From Anaerolineae bacterium (GTDB lineage: Bacteria > Chloroflexota > Anaerolineae > Promineifilales > Promineifilaceae): DNA of 64,000 bases. How positions within the stretch are numbered: the stretch's first letter is position 1; the number at the start of each line of letters is the position of its first letter. The DNA lies in contig JAHDWK010000029.1 of NCBI GenBank assembly GCA_023382655.1, positions 1-64,000 of the forward strand. Reading direction: 5' to 3'. The notes under the pieces were generated by a model. The model did no database searches. It saw nothing but the letters and a program-made list of their open reading frames with translations, and had not been told where the DNA came from. This document shows positions 1-8,896 of this stretch, one piece after another. Position numbers and translations under genes: made by a program.

Positions 1-34
1 TCCCTTTACTAAGCCCCACTTTATGGGGAATTCC

Positions 35-775
35 CTATTCGTCCCACAGCGCACCAAGTCCCCTCTCTTTCAAGGAAACATACCGCTGGTGACCAATGAT
101 GACGTGGTCCAGCACTTCAATATCCAGCAATTTGCCGGCCTGGGCCAACTGGCGCGTCACGCGGATATCTTCGGGTGAGGGTGAGGGGTCGCCGGAGGGG
201 TGATTGTGGGCCACAATGAAGGCGGCGGCGTTTTCTTTGATGGCGGCGCGGAACAGTTCGGCCACACGAATGACGGAGGTGTTGAGACTGCCCACATAAA
301 TGGTAGGTGTGCCTAACACGTTATTGCGGGTATCCAGCAGCACCAGCTTCAGATGCTCTTTTTCCAGGAACATCATTTCGGACATGAGTAAATTGGCGGC
401 GTCGGCGGGAGACGAGACGCGCGGTTTTTCTTGCGGCGCGGAGGCGAGCAGGCGACGGCCAATTTCCAGAGCGGCTTTGATTTCCACGGCTTTGGCTTCA
501 CCCACGCCATGCACGGTCATTAGTTCGGGAATAGAGGCACGGGCCAGGCCGGGCAAATCCTTGAACTGGATCAGCAGCCGTTCGGCCAGCCGCACCACGT
601 TTTCGCCAGGGACCCCCGTGCGCAGGAGGATGGCCAGCAGTTCGGCGGTGGACACGGCCGTTGGCCCCACCTGCACCAGCCGTTCGCGCGGCCGTTCCCC
701 GGCAGCCATGTCCCGGATCATGGGCGCATAGGCAACTTTGTGGGGTTCTGTTTCCCTATCTGAACGAGCATCCAT
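35..775 (-). CDS. radC: RadC family protein (JAB/MPN domain)
   Basis: RadC/UPF0758 protein of 246 aa. A helix-hairpin-helix-like segment lies near residues 85-105 (VHGVGEAKAVEIKAALE), followed by the C-terminal JAB metal-binding motif HNHPSGDPSPSPED at residues 190-203, which gives the two His ligands and downstream acidic residue of the fold. The family was named for DNA repair, but its biochemical role remains unsettled. Met19 (coordinate 721, MIRDMAAGERPRERL) matches the usual family N-terminus and is a strong alternative start. A perfect 20-bp hairpin separates it from the upstream minus-strand operon, so it is probably transcribed on its own. Confidence 0.93.
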   Translation of the reverse strand: MDARSDRETEPHKVAYAPMIRDMAAGERPRERLVQVGPTAVSTAELLAILLRTGVPGENVVRLAERLLIQFKDLPGLARASIPELMTVHGVGEAKAVEIKAALEIGRRLLASAPQEKPRVSSPADAANLLMSEMMFLEKEHLKLVLLDTRNNVLGTPTIYVGSLNTSVIRVAELFRAAIKENAAAFIVAHNHPSGDPSPSPEDIRVTRQLAQAGKLLDIEVLDHVIIGHQRYVSLKERGLGALWDE

Positions 776-788
776 AAATAATATCGGA

Positions 789-831
789 AGGGGAGGCTTT
801 AGCCGAAACGCTTTCGGCTAAAGCCTCCCCT
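789..831. repeat. Perfect 20-bp stem hairpin
   Basis: A 20-bp arm at 789-808 pairs perfectly with 812-831 around a 3-nt CGC loop. It lies between the stop of the small acidic protein gene (846) and the radC start (775). There is no T-run on either side, so it may be an attenuating or RNA-stabilising hairpin more than a classical terminator. Confidence 0.75.
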
Positions 832-845
832 CCTGAGAGAGTCAC

Positions 846-1031
846 TTACGCCGCTGTGCCGCCGAGCAGCAAAATCAGCTCTTCATATTCATCGGCAGCC
901 AGGTGCAGGGTGATGCTGCCCAGTTCGATGTGGTATAGAAAGCCGTCCTCGTCTGGGCTGCGCCACACGGCAAAGTTCTCGGTTTCGGATATGATGTCCA
1001 TTTCCACGTCGTCATTCTCTTTTTTGCTCAT
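846..1031 (-). CDS. Small acidic protein, unknown function
   Basis: Unrecognised 61-aa protein, acidic, with no signal peptide or membrane segment. It looks like a small alpha/beta protein (residues 17-40 beta-rich, 41-56 helical and rich in E and L). The start codon overlaps the stop of the upstream AI-2E-type permease gene as ATGA, which implies translational coupling and is the main support for it being real. No function can be inferred beyond co-expression with the permease. Confidence 0.7.
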   Translation of the reverse strand: MSKKENDDVEMDIISETENFAVWRSPDEDGFLYHIELGSITLHLAADEYEELILLLGGTAA

Positions 1032-2272
1032 TTTTTCTCCATTTCAACTGAACTTTTTTCGTTATCGGCCCGTTCCAGCCGTTTTTCCAGGGGGAGAGGA
1101 AGTTTGGGCAGCACGGCCGTGTCCACCGGCTGCAACACCTCATGCCCCTGCGCAAATGGCGGCTGGTCGAGCAGTTTGCAGTAAATATAGCGCAAGATAA
1201 GCCGGGCGCTGGCTAATACCGGCGCTGCCAGCAAAATGCCTAACACGCCCGCAATGGCGGCGCCGCCCACTACCCCCACCAACACTACCAACGGATGCAG
1301 CTTCAAATGATACCCAATAATGCGTGGCACGAGTACATAATTCTCAAACTGGTAAATCAGGGCATATATCCCGGCTACCAACAGGGCAAACCAGAATGGA
1401 GACATGAAATTGCCCAACCAACTGCTGTCTGACTGAAAGATAGCCAGAAATATGGCCGGTATAGCTGCCAACACCGGCCCAAAGGTGGGTATCAGTTCCA
1501 TAAATCCGGCAAAGATGGCTAACGTCCCCGCATTAGGCAGCCCCAAGATGGAAGCGACTATATAAACGATGAGGCCGACGGCCACACACAATACCAATTG
1601 ACCGCGTAAAAAGGCGTTCCATGTCAGGCTGATCTGTTCACCAAGCCGGCGCACATCGGACCGGTAATTTTCTGGCGTCAGATTCAGCACCGCATCAAAG
1701 AGGCGATCATGGTCTTTCACCAGGTAAAAGGAAATGATTAAAACCAGAATCAACCAGCCCACTGTGGAGATGGTGAGAGAAGCTACGCTGCCAAAAATAG
1801 TGAGCGTTCGCCCCCCCAACGTTTGCACAATGTCTACTACATTGGCGCTCAAGGAATCAAACACCTGATCGAAGGGCAACTCATGCACAGGTATTTCGTA
1901 CCCCTCAATCAGGACAATGGGATCATCAAAGAAAGCGCCTAGATCGGCCAGGTAGCGGGGCACATTGCCGATAAAAACAGAAATCTGGTTGACCAATGGG
2001 GGAATGGCGGTGACGGGGATGGAAACAATCAGAACCACCAGCGCCAGATAAAGGCAAACGATAACCAGCAGGCGCGGCAGGCGCAGGATGCGCGTGAGCA
2101 GGTTGACGAGAGGGGCGAGCAGGTAGGCCAGAATGGTCGCCAGACTTAGCGGTAGCAGCACAATGCGCACCCGGTAAAGCAGCAGCAGCGCCAGCACCAG
2201 TGTGATCACCAGAACTGTTCGTTTGCTGCTGGCGCTCCAAAATGGGGAACTGGGCACCTTGGGTTCGTTCAT
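1028..2272 (-). CDS. AI-2E family permease
   Basis: Polytopic membrane protein of about 414 aa in the AI-2E/UPF0118 transporter family. It has two N-terminal hydrophobic segments (residues 15-65), a third near 75-100, a soluble stretch, then further hydrophobic segments in the C-terminal half including a G/A-rich VVLVGVVGGAAIAGVLGIL run typical of the family. Members export autoinducer-2 or act as Na+/H+ antiporters; the substrate cannot be told from sequence. The reading frame stays open upstream to 2323, but those 17 residues are encoded by the CACCTTGTCACC word repeat, so the ATG at 2272 is preferred. Confidence 0.88.
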   Translation of the reverse strand: MNEPKVPSSPFWSASSKRTVLVITLVLALLLLYRVRIVLLPLSLATILAYLLAPLVNLLTRILRLPRLLVIVCLYLALVVLIVSIPVTAIPPLVNQISVFIGNVPRYLADLGAFFDDPIVLIEGYEIPVHELPFDQVFDSLSANVVDIVQTLGGRTLTIFGSVASLTISTVGWLILVLIISFYLVKDHDRLFDAVLNLTPENYRSDVRRLGEQISLTWNAFLRGQLVLCVAVGLIVYIVASILGLPNAGTLAIFAGFMELIPTFGPVLAAIPAIFLAIFQSDSSWLGNFMSPFWFALLVAGIYALIYQFENYVLVPRIIGYHLKLHPLVVLVGVVGGAAIAGVLGILLAAPVLASARLILRYIYCKLLDQPPFAQGHEVLQPVDTAVLPKLPLPLEKRLERADNEKSSVEMEKK

Positions 2273-2282
2273 GAGGGAATTA

Positions 2283-2363
2283 TAACTGACATGGTGACAA
2301 GGTGACATGGTGACAAGGTGCAAAATGTCACCTTGTCACCCCTTCACCATGTCACCCTGTCAT
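2283..2363. repeat. Word-repeat hairpin (GGTGACA type)
   Basis: About 80 bp between the permease and ABC-F genes. Variants of TGACATGGTGACAAGG occur in tandem on the left, and their reverse complements (CACCTTGTCACC, CACCATGTCACC, CACCCTGTCATC) on the right, so the whole can fold into one long imperfect hairpin. The same word recurs at 4290-4333. Confidence 0.85.
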
Positions 2364-2365
2364 CT

Positions 2366-4249
2366 TCAAATGCCGACTTCGGAGAGTTCCAGCCAGCGGG
2401 TCACGGCCGTGTCCAACTCCACCTTCGCCCTTTCCAATTCATCAACCAACGTTTGCAGCCGGGCATAATCACCGCCCGCCTGGTTGATTTGGGTTTCCAG
2501 TTCAGTGATGTGCGCTTCCAGAGTGGGCACGGCCGTGTCCAATTTTTCCAGTTCTCGTTTTTCCTGCCAGGTCAATTTGCGCGGCCGTTCGGTTGTTTTG
2601 GCCGGTGGCGGCGCTGCTTTGGGCGTGGGGGCAGGCAGGGTGGTTTTGGTTTCCGCTGCTCGTAGTTGTTGGTAACTTTCAAAGGGAGTGGGGTAGCGCG
2701 TGCCCAACACGCCATCTTCAAAACCCGCCAGAAAATCTACATTACGGTCTAAAAAGAAACGGTCGTGGCTGACGACCACCAGACAACCTTCAAAATTGTC
2801 GAGGAATTGTTCCAGCACCGTCAACGTTTGCACGTCCAGATCATTGGTTGGCTCGTCCAGGAAGAGAACATTGGGTTGGTGGATAAGCGTTGCCAGCAGA
2901 TAGAGGCGGCGGCGTTCGCCCCCGCTCAGGCTGCTAATGTACGATTGCTGTTCCGGGCGGGTGAACAGGAACCATTCCAGCATTTGCGCTGCTTCCACCT
3001 TTTCGCCGTCGGCGGTGCGAATGTTGGGGGCGATGCTGACGATGTATTCGATGACGCGCTTGTTCTCTGGCAGGCCGCTGGCGTGTTGGTCATAGTAGCC
3101 CAACTGCACCGTTTGGCCCCACTCTACCGTGCCGCTATCGGGCACGGTTTTGCCTGCCAGCACGTCCAGAAAGGTGCTTTTGCCCGCGCCGTTGGGGCCA
3201 ATGACGCCAATCCGGTCGCCGGGATCAAGATGGAAATCGAGGTTTTGGAAGAGGGTCAGGTCGCCATAACTTTTGCTCAGGCCGGTGGCTTCCAACACAC
3301 GCTTACCCAGGCGGCGCGAGGCCAGGGCCAGGGCCACCCGCTCATCGCCCCGGTCATAGCGAATTTCGCGCATCTCTTCAATGCGCTGTTTGCGTGCTTT
3401 TTGTTTGGTGCTGCGCGCTTGCGCGCCGCGCCGCAGCCATTCCAGTTCACGGCGGAGGATGCCCTGGCGTTTGGCTTCGGCGGTGCTGAGTTGTTCATCG
3501 CGACGGGTGCGTTGTTCCAGGTAACGGCCGTAATTGCCCGGATACATCACCAACTGCCGCCGGTCTAATTCCACAATCTTGTTCACCACCCGTTCCAGAA
3601 AATAGCGGTCGTGCGTGACCATCAGCAGGGCGCCGGGACGCTTGAGCAAATATTCCTCTAGCCAGGCGATGGTGTCGGCGTCAATGTGGTTGGTGGGTTC
3701 GTCCAGGATGAGCAGGTCGGCGGGGTCGAGCAGGGCATGGGCCAATGCCACACGCTTATATTGCCCACCGCTGAGGGTAGCGACCGGCGCATCAAACTGG
3801 GTAATGCCCAGCCGGGTGAGGATAGTCTTGGCGTCGGCTTCCGCCGCCCAGCCACCTGTGTGTTCCATCTGGTGGCTGAGTTCGGCAAAGGCGGCCTGCA
3901 AACCTGGATTGTGTGGGTCGTGGTGCAGCCGGTCACTGGCCCGGTTGAAGTCGTGCAGCAGGCGCATCTGCGGCGCTTCGCTCTGGAAAACGGCGTCCAG
4001 AACGGTGAGGGTATCATCCAGATGCGGCTCCTGCGGCAGATAGTGGACGCGGATGGTACCGGTGCGGGTGACACGGCCGTTGCGCGGCATTTCCAACCCG
4101 GCGATCAATCGCAGCAAGGTGGTCTTGCCACTGCCATTACGCCCAATCAGGCCAATCCGGTCGCCCTCGTTGATGAGCAGGTTCACCTGATCCAGCAGCA
4201 GCCGTTCGCTGTAGTAGTGGGTGACGTTTTCGAGGGTGAGGAGGTTCAT
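2366..4249 (-). CDS. ABC-F family ATPase (Uup/YfmM-like)
   Basis: Soluble 627-aa protein with two ABC ATPase domains and no membrane segments, the mark of the ABC-F translation-factor family. Walker A motifs are GRNGSGKTT (36-44) and GPNGAGKST (351-359). The first signature LSGGQ is at 159-163, followed by ILDEPTNHID; the second is SLSGGERRRLYLL. A charged linker (about 250-300) joins the domains. The C-terminal 70 residues (from PRKLTWQEKRELEKL) form the coiled coil typical of Uup. ABC-F proteins act on the ribosomal E site to relieve stalled translation; which subfamily this one serves is not determinable here. Confidence 0.92.
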   Translation of the reverse strand: MNLLTLENVTHYYSERLLLDQVNLLINEGDRIGLIGRNGSGKTTLLRLIAGLEMPRNGRVTRTGTIRVHYLPQEPHLDDTLTVLDAVFQSEAPQMRLLHDFNRASDRLHHDPHNPGLQAAFAELSHQMEHTGGWAAEADAKTILTRLGITQFDAPVATLSGGQYKRVALAHALLDPADLLILDEPTNHIDADTIAWLEEYLLKRPGALLMVTHDRYFLERVVNKIVELDRRQLVMYPGNYGRYLEQRTRRDEQLSTAEAKRQGILRRELEWLRRGAQARSTKQKARKQRIEEMREIRYDRGDERVALALASRRLGKRVLEATGLSKSYGDLTLFQNLDFHLDPGDRIGVIGPNGAGKSTFLDVLAGKTVPDSGTVEWGQTVQLGYYDQHASGLPENKRVIEYIVSIAPNIRTADGEKVEAAQMLEWFLFTRPEQQSYISSLSGGERRRLYLLATLIHQPNVLFLDEPTNDLDVQTLTVLEQFLDNFEGCLVVVSHDRFFLDRNVDFLAGFEDGVLGTRYPTPFESYQQLRAAETKTTLPAPTPKAAPPPAKTTERPRKLTWQEKRELEKLDTAVPTLEAHITELETQINQAGGDYARLQTLVDELERAKVELDTAVTRWLELSEVGI

Positions 4250-4261
4250 GGTGGAGAATTA

Positions 4262-4333
4262 TGAATTATAAAGGATGAATTATGAAAGGGTGGCACCTTG
4301 TCACCCCTTCACCTTGTCACCCTGTCACCTGGT
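4262..4333. repeat. Word repeats at ABC-F/hydrolase junction
   Basis: Two word families abut: GAATTATRAAGGATGAATTATGAAAG (4262-4288) and CACCTTGTCACCCCTTCACCTTGTCACC-type repeats (4290-4333). The latter runs into the last codons of the minus-strand metallo-hydrolase (residues DQVTG), so the repeat supplies its C-terminus. Confidence 0.75.
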
Positions 4334-5078
4334 CAAGTTCCAGACTATTCCCCGGCGGCAGCACCTGCACCAGCACGTTTGGGGCCAGTGCGGTGGTGCG
4401 GTCGGCGAAGGTGATGGGGGGGAGGGTGAGGAAGACGGGGTTGAGCCAGCCAAAACCGATGGGATGGAAAGCGCCCCAATGGATGGGGATCGCCATTTTG
4501 GGTTGGATGAGGGCGCAGGCTTTGGCGGCCGTTTCCGGGTCCATATGGCCGTCGCCCAGGGTTGGCCCCCAACCCCAGACGGGCAGCAGGACAATATCCG
4601 GGTGCAAAGCCGCCATTTCCGGGTAAAGGTTGGTATCTCCGGCGAAGTAGATGGAGGTGGCACGGCCGTAAACCATAAAACCCACACATTCCGTTTTTAC
4701 CCCCATGGGGGTGCGCTGGCTGGCGTGGTCGGCAAACACCGCTTCGATGGTCAACGGGCCAACGGCCGTTTTCTGGCCGACGCTGATTTCTTCAACCTGG
4801 GTAAAGCCGTAATCTTGCAGCATGACGGCCGTGCCCGATGGCCCAATGATGCGCACATCCCGCCCCAGCTTTTTGAGCGAGGGGATGTCCAGGTGGTCGC
4901 GGTGGTGGTGGGAGAGCAGGATGGCGTCCAGGAGGGTGAGGTGGTCGAAGGTGGGGTACGGCCGTCGCCGCCGCAAATGGGCAACGCGATGGCGCAGCAA
5001 TGGGTCGGTGAGCAGCCGCACACCCTCCAGTTCAATCAACACGGTGGCATGACCGATGTAGGTAATCCGATCTGTCAT
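4317..5078 (-). CDS. UlaG-like metallo-beta-lactamase-fold hydrolase
   Basis: Metal-dependent hydrolase of the MBL superfamily (253 aa from this start). It carries THVLIELEG-like N-terminal strands (YIGHATVLIELEG), the HxHxDH metal motif in LLSHHHRDHLD (about residues 57-62), a second metal ligand region FADHASQRTPMG, FAGDTNLYPEM (Asp ligand) and IPIHWGAFHP (last His). This set resembles UlaG/NAPE-PLD-like members that cleave lactone or phosphodiester bonds; the substrate is unknown. The frame can be extended to 5105, but the nine extra residues are not family-like. The last residues come from a word repeat. Confidence 0.88.
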   Translation of the reverse strand: MTDRITYIGHATVLIELEGVRLLTDPLLRHRVAHLRRRRPYPTFDHLTLLDAILLSHHHRDHLDIPSLKKLGRDVRIIGPSGTAVMLQDYGFTQVEEISVGQKTAVGPLTIEAVFADHASQRTPMGVKTECVGFMVYGRATSIYFAGDTNLYPEMAALHPDIVLLPVWGWGPTLGDGHMDPETAAKACALIQPKMAIPIHWGAFHPIGFGWLNPVFLTLPPITFADRTTALAPNVLVQVLPPGNSLELDQVTG

Positions 5079-5162
5079 GCCCTGATTATACTGGCAACGT
5101 GACAAGATGAGAAAAATGCCAGATTGTGCCTGCTATGGGTATGCATGTAGCGGCCGTTCCGA

Positions 5163-5228
5163 CGTTACCCCCATCTCCCACCACATGCTGTAATCCCCAC
5201 CCCTTCCTCATTCATAATTCCTCACTCT
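5163..5228. repeat. 66-bp dispersed leader repeat, copy 1
   Basis: Gap-free, highly similar 66-bp partner of 8831-8896 (both contain TAATCCCCACCC and ATTCATAATTCCT). It lies in the 271-bp divergent spacer between the metallo-hydrolase and the FIST gene. The equivalent of the TATAAT in copy 2 reads TGTAAT here. Confidence 0.8.
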
Positions 5229-5376
5229 GCCGCACCCTCTTCCCCTACTAAAAGCCTACTCAATCCAGCCAATTTTTACGAACATTCCATGTACCGACCT
5301 GTGGCTTTGCGTTAAACTTGGCCTATGGTTCATATTTTCCCCCGCTTCCAACAAGTACCAATCGTGGAGATAAACA

Positions 5377-6522
5377 ATGAAACTGGCAACCTTTTTCTAT
5401 CATCCTCAATCCGGATGGTCTGTGGCCCAATTACCGCCGCTAGATTCTCCCCATACGCTCGTCCTCATTTTTGGCGCACCGGAGTTTTTGCACTCTCCGA
5501 CAGCCATCGCCGAACTCATCGCCGCCTACCCTAACTCCCACATTATTGGCTGCTCCACCTCCGGCGAAATTTTTGGAACTTTAATTTATGACCACAGTCT
5601 GAGTGTGGCCGTAGCTCGCTTTGAGGATACCGCATTGTCTACCGTGCATATTCCCATCACCTCGGCCAGCGAATCCTTTTCTGCCGGAGAAGCTATTGCC
5701 CGCCAACTGCAAAACCCATCACTTCAGGGCGTTTTCATTTTGTCTGACGGCAGTAGCGATCACGTTAATGGCAGCCAATTAGTGAATGGGCTGAATGCCG
5801 TGTTGCCCGATTCTGTAGTGGTGACCGGCGGGCTGGCCGGTGATGGAGATCGCTTTGGTCAGACCTGGGTCATTAAAGATGGCGTACCTTGTAGCGGTTA
5901 CATTTCGGCCGTTGGTTTTTATGGCGACCACATCATCATCGGTCATGGCTCCAAGGGTGGATGGAACATCTTCGGGCCGGAACGGCGTGTTACCCGCTCT
6001 GAAGGCAATATTTTGTATGAACTGGATGGCAAACCGGCGCTGCAACTATACAAAGAATATCTGGGCGAACGCGCCGCTGATTTGCCCGCCTCTGCGTTAT
6101 TATTTCCCTTGGCCTTGCGGGCATCAGTTGACGATGACAAACAGGTTGTCCGTACCATTCTGGGTGTTGATGAAAGTAAGCAATCCATGATTTTTGCCGG
6201 AGATCTACCTGAAGGGCATCTGGCCCAGTTAATGCGAGCCAGTTTTAACGGATTGGTTGATGGGGCTTCACAAGCGGCGGCCATGGCTCGAAATCAAACA
6301 CCAGATACGGGCAATGTGCTGGCAATTGCCATTAGCTGTGTGGGTCGCCGCCTGGTGATGGGAGAGTATGCGGAGGATGAGCTGGAAGCGGTGTTGGATG
6401 GCCTGCCGCATGGGGTACGCCAGGTTGGTTTTTACTCCTATGGCGAAATTTCCCCCTTTTCGCCCGGTTATTGTGACTTGCATAACCAGACAATGACCTT
6501 AACCACCATTTCGGAAATATAA
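5377..6522 (+). CDS. FIST domain sensory protein
   Basis: 381-aa soluble protein with the FIST_N domain (about residues 30-215, including HIIGCSTSGEIFG and VVTGGLAGDGDRF) followed by FIST_C (about 225-365, including VGFYSYGEISPF at the end). FIST proteins are predicted small-ligand sensors that feed signal transduction. The stop lies only 7 bp before the start of a histidine kinase gene and is followed by a response regulator, so the three probably form one sensing operon in which FIST binds the ligand. Start chosen at ATG 5377 after GGAGATAAACA. Confidence 0.9.
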   Translation: MKLATFFYHPQSGWSVAQLPPLDSPHTLVLIFGAPEFLHSPTAIAELIAAYPNSHIIGCSTSGEIFGTLIYDHSLSVAVARFEDTALSTVHIPITSASESFSAGEAIARQLQNPSLQGVFILSDGSSDHVNGSQLVNGLNAVLPDSVVVTGGLAGDGDRFGQTWVIKDGVPCSGYISAVGFYGDHIIIGHGSKGGWNIFGPERRVTRSEGNILYELDGKPALQLYKEYLGERAADLPASALLFPLALRASVDDDKQVVRTILGVDESKQSMIFAGDLPEGHLAQLMRASFNGLVDGASQAAAMARNQTPDTGNVLAIAISCVGRRLVMGEYAEDELEAVLDGLPHGVRQVGFYSYGEISPFSPGYCDLHNQTMTLTTISEI

Positions 6523-6529
6523 TCAGCGC

Positions 6530-8428
6530 ATGACCACCCATCGCCTGCTCATGCGCCAGTTGAGAAAATTGGGGCTGGATGAAAATTCGCCTCCCTCTGT
6601 GGCTGCCTGGCAGCAGCTCATACGGCGCGTGAGCCGGGCTTATACGGATGCAGAGCAGGATCGGTATTTGCTGGAACGGTCGCTGGAGATTTCGTCGGCC
6701 GAGATGCAGGAGTTATATGACCAACTGCGTCGTGCGTCTGAGACTCAACTGGTAGCGGAGAGGGACAAATTACAGGCGGTGATTACCTCTTTAGGAGAAG
6801 GGTTATGCGCTCTGGATGCGGTTGGCTGTCTCTTGTTTATGAATCCGGTGGCGGAGATGTTGTTAGGCTGGACAGAGCGGGAAGTGGTGGGACGGCCGTT
6901 GCTGGAGTTGATTCGCCGGCAAACGGAAGGCGAGCCACCGGAGGGCCAACCACTGGCACTAGACAATGAACTCCTACTGGCACGGTTGCGCAGCGGCCAC
7001 CCTTACCGGAATGACGACGGCCGTCTCTGGCGCAAAGATGGCTCCACCTTCCCGGTGGCTTGCCTCTTTAACCCCATAATGACAGATGGCATCTTTCAGG
7101 GCGTGGTTTTGGCTTTTCAAGATATTACAGGGCGGAAACAGGCAGAACTCGCTTTGCAGCAAATGGCGCTCTCGCTGGCGCAACAAAACCAGACTTTGGA
7201 AGCGCTAAACCAACTGGCGCGTGAAGTAACGGCGACGTTAGATTTGGGGCCGATATTGGTCACGGCCGTAAAATCTGCCACTCATATCTTGAACGTTACC
7301 AGTGCCTATATCACCCTCTGGGACGAAACCGGGCGAAAGTTGATTGTCGTTGCCGAATATTATGGACCGGAAGCGTCACCACTGGAACATGTTTCCGACT
7401 TGGGCACAGTCTACGACGTGGAAGCCGACCTGGGCGACCCGCCAGAGCTGCTCCAGGCAAACACCAACATCCAGGTGACACAGGTTGATAATCCGGCCCT
7501 GACAGATGAGGAACGGCGGCATTTGCAACAGTACGATGGAAAAACAGTTCTAGAAGTACCATTACACGCCAAAGGAAGGGCTATTGGTTATTTAGACCTC
7601 TGGGAAAGTCGGCGTAAGCGCGAGTATAGCCAGGATGAGATCAACCTGGTGCAAGCTATTGCCCACCAGGTAGCTTTGGCGATTGATAACGCCCGCCTGT
7701 ATGAACAGGCCACAGAAGCCAATCGGCTGAAAACGGAATTTCTGGCAAAAGTGAGCCACGAACTACGCACACCTCTTAGCGTCATTTTAGGCTATGTGGA
7801 GATGTTACAAGAAGGGGTCTATGGCCAGATGGTTCCACCGCAGCAAGATGTTACCCGACGTATCATCGAAAACACGGGCTTATTAACCCGGCTTGTGAGT
7901 GATTTGTTAGATGCGGCTCGTTTAGAAGCGGGCAAATTAACACTCAAATCAGAACCATTTTTGATAAGGGATGTCGTCGGCCGTATTCAAGCGCAAATGA
8001 CCATCATGGCCCAAAGGAAACAATTGGCCTTTTATACAACAATAGAGGATGATGTACCGGCAACCATCATGGGTGATTCTGATCGTATTGAACAAATGCT
8101 TATTAATCTGATCACTAACGCTATCAAGTATACAGAACAGGGTCATATCTCCTTGTGCGTATGCCGACCGGAAACCAACTTTTGGGCACTCACCATCACC
8201 GATACCGGAGTGGGCATTGCCGCCGAAGCCCAATCCCGCATTTTTGAAGCCTTTCGCCAGGTTGATGATTCGGTCACGCGGCGACATTCCGGTGCTGGGC
8301 TGGGCTTATCTATTGTCAGGCAATTAGCCCGTCTCATGGGCGGCGAAGTTCATCTGGAAAGTGAAGCAGGCAAAGGCAGTACATTTACCATTTTGTTGCC
8401 ACTTACTACTACCACACAGGAAAGATAA
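6530..8428 (+). CDS. PAS-GAF sensor histidine kinase
   Basis: 632-aa cytoplasmic histidine kinase without membrane segments. Order: N-terminal coiled coil (about 40-80), PAS (about 80-200, ending with the PAC-like QDITGRKQAE), coiled coil, GAF (about 225-390), HisKA with the phosphoacceptor His410 in SHELRTPLS, then HATPase_c with N-box NLITNAIKY, G1 DTGVGI and G2 GAGLGLSIV. It probably passes a signal from the adjacent FIST protein and/or GAF ligand to the response regulator whose ATG overlaps its stop (TAATG). The ACGGCCGT word is present in the PAS/GAF part but absent from the kinase core. Confidence 0.95.
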   Translation: MTTHRLLMRQLRKLGLDENSPPSVAAWQQLIRRVSRAYTDAEQDRYLLERSLEISSAEMQELYDQLRRASETQLVAERDKLQAVITSLGEGLCALDAVGCLLFMNPVAEMLLGWTEREVVGRPLLELIRRQTEGEPPEGQPLALDNELLLARLRSGHPYRNDDGRLWRKDGSTFPVACLFNPIMTDGIFQGVVLAFQDITGRKQAELALQQMALSLAQQNQTLEALNQLAREVTATLDLGPILVTAVKSATHILNVTSAYITLWDETGRKLIVVAEYYGPEASPLEHVSDLGTVYDVEADLGDPPELLQANTNIQVTQVDNPALTDEERRHLQQYDGKTVLEVPLHAKGRAIGYLDLWESRRKREYSQDEINLVQAIAHQVALAIDNARLYEQATEANRLKTEFLAKVSHELRTPLSVILGYVEMLQEGVYGQMVPPQQDVTRRIIENTGLLTRLVSDLLDAARLEAGKLTLKSEPFLIRDVVGRIQAQMTIMAQRKQLAFYTTIEDDVPATIMGDSDRIEQMLINLITNAIKYTEQGHISLCVCRPETNFWALTITDTGVGIAAEAQSRIFEAFRQVDDSVTRRHSGAGLGLSIVRQLARLMGGEVHLESEAGKGSTFTILLPLTTTTQER

Positions 8429-8796
8429 TGGACGAGCATAAACCATTGGCTTTGATCGTAGAAGATAACGTTGAGCAAAACAGAATCTTTGCCATCGCCT
8501 TAGCGGAAGCTGGGTATAACACGGTCATTGTTACCAGGGGCGACGAGGCTTTGGCTAAACTTGCTGAAGTGACCCCTGATCTGATCATTCTGGATTTGCA
8601 TTTACCGGCCGTTGCCGGAGAGGAAATATTGCGGGCCGTGCGCAATGATGAACGTCTCAAGCAGACGCAGGTTATTTTAGCTACGGCCGATGCCCAGCGG
8701 GTAGATTATCTCAAGCAAGATGCCGACTTGGTGTTACTGAAGCCAGTCGGTTTCACGCAATTACGCGATTTGTCCAAACGCTTACGCGCCAGGTGA
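8428..8796 (+). CDS. Single-domain response regulator
   Basis: 122-aa stand-alone receiver domain. Acidic pocket E12/D13, phosphoacceptor D56 in LIILDLHLP, the switch Thr in ILATADAQ and the conserved Lys in LLKPVGF are all present. There is no output domain, so it acts through protein contacts or as a phosphorelay intermediate. The ATG overlaps the kinase stop codon as TAATG, so the kinase is its probable partner. Confidence 0.95.
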   Translation: MDEHKPLALIVEDNVEQNRIFAIALAEAGYNTVIVTRGDEALAKLAEVTPDLIILDLHLPAVAGEEILRAVRNDERLKQTQVILATADAQRVDYLKQDADLVLLKPVGFTQLRDLSKRLRAR

Positions 8797-8830
8797 GGTA
8801 GATTGGGAACAAACTCTCCTTTCATTCGCT

Positions 8831-8896
8831 CGTTACCCGATCCCCCTACCACACGCTATAATCCCCACCCATTCCTGATTCATAATTCCTAACTCT
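8831..8896. repeat. 66-bp dispersed leader repeat, copy 2
   Basis: Second copy of the repeat at 5163-5228. It ends exactly at the base before the ATG (8897) of the M16 peptidase and contains a perfect TATAAT at 8857-8862, so this copy may supply the promoter and 5' leader of that gene. No convincing -35 box is visible. Confidence 0.75.

Noticed and set aside
2273..2323. 17-residue N-terminal extension of the AI-2E permease
   Set aside because: It is encoded wholly by the GGTGACA word repeat and is out of register with the family N-terminus; ATG 2272 preferred.
3277..3498. Many long reading frames antisense to or out of phase with the ABC-F, BTAD-regulator and subtilase genes
   Set aside because: They are shadows caused by high GC; composition is implausible (Pro/Arg/Cys-rich) and the true frames have clear domains.
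5230..5376. Riboswitch or structured leader upstream of the FIST gene
   Set aside because: No paired helices or known aptamer motif could be seen by eye.
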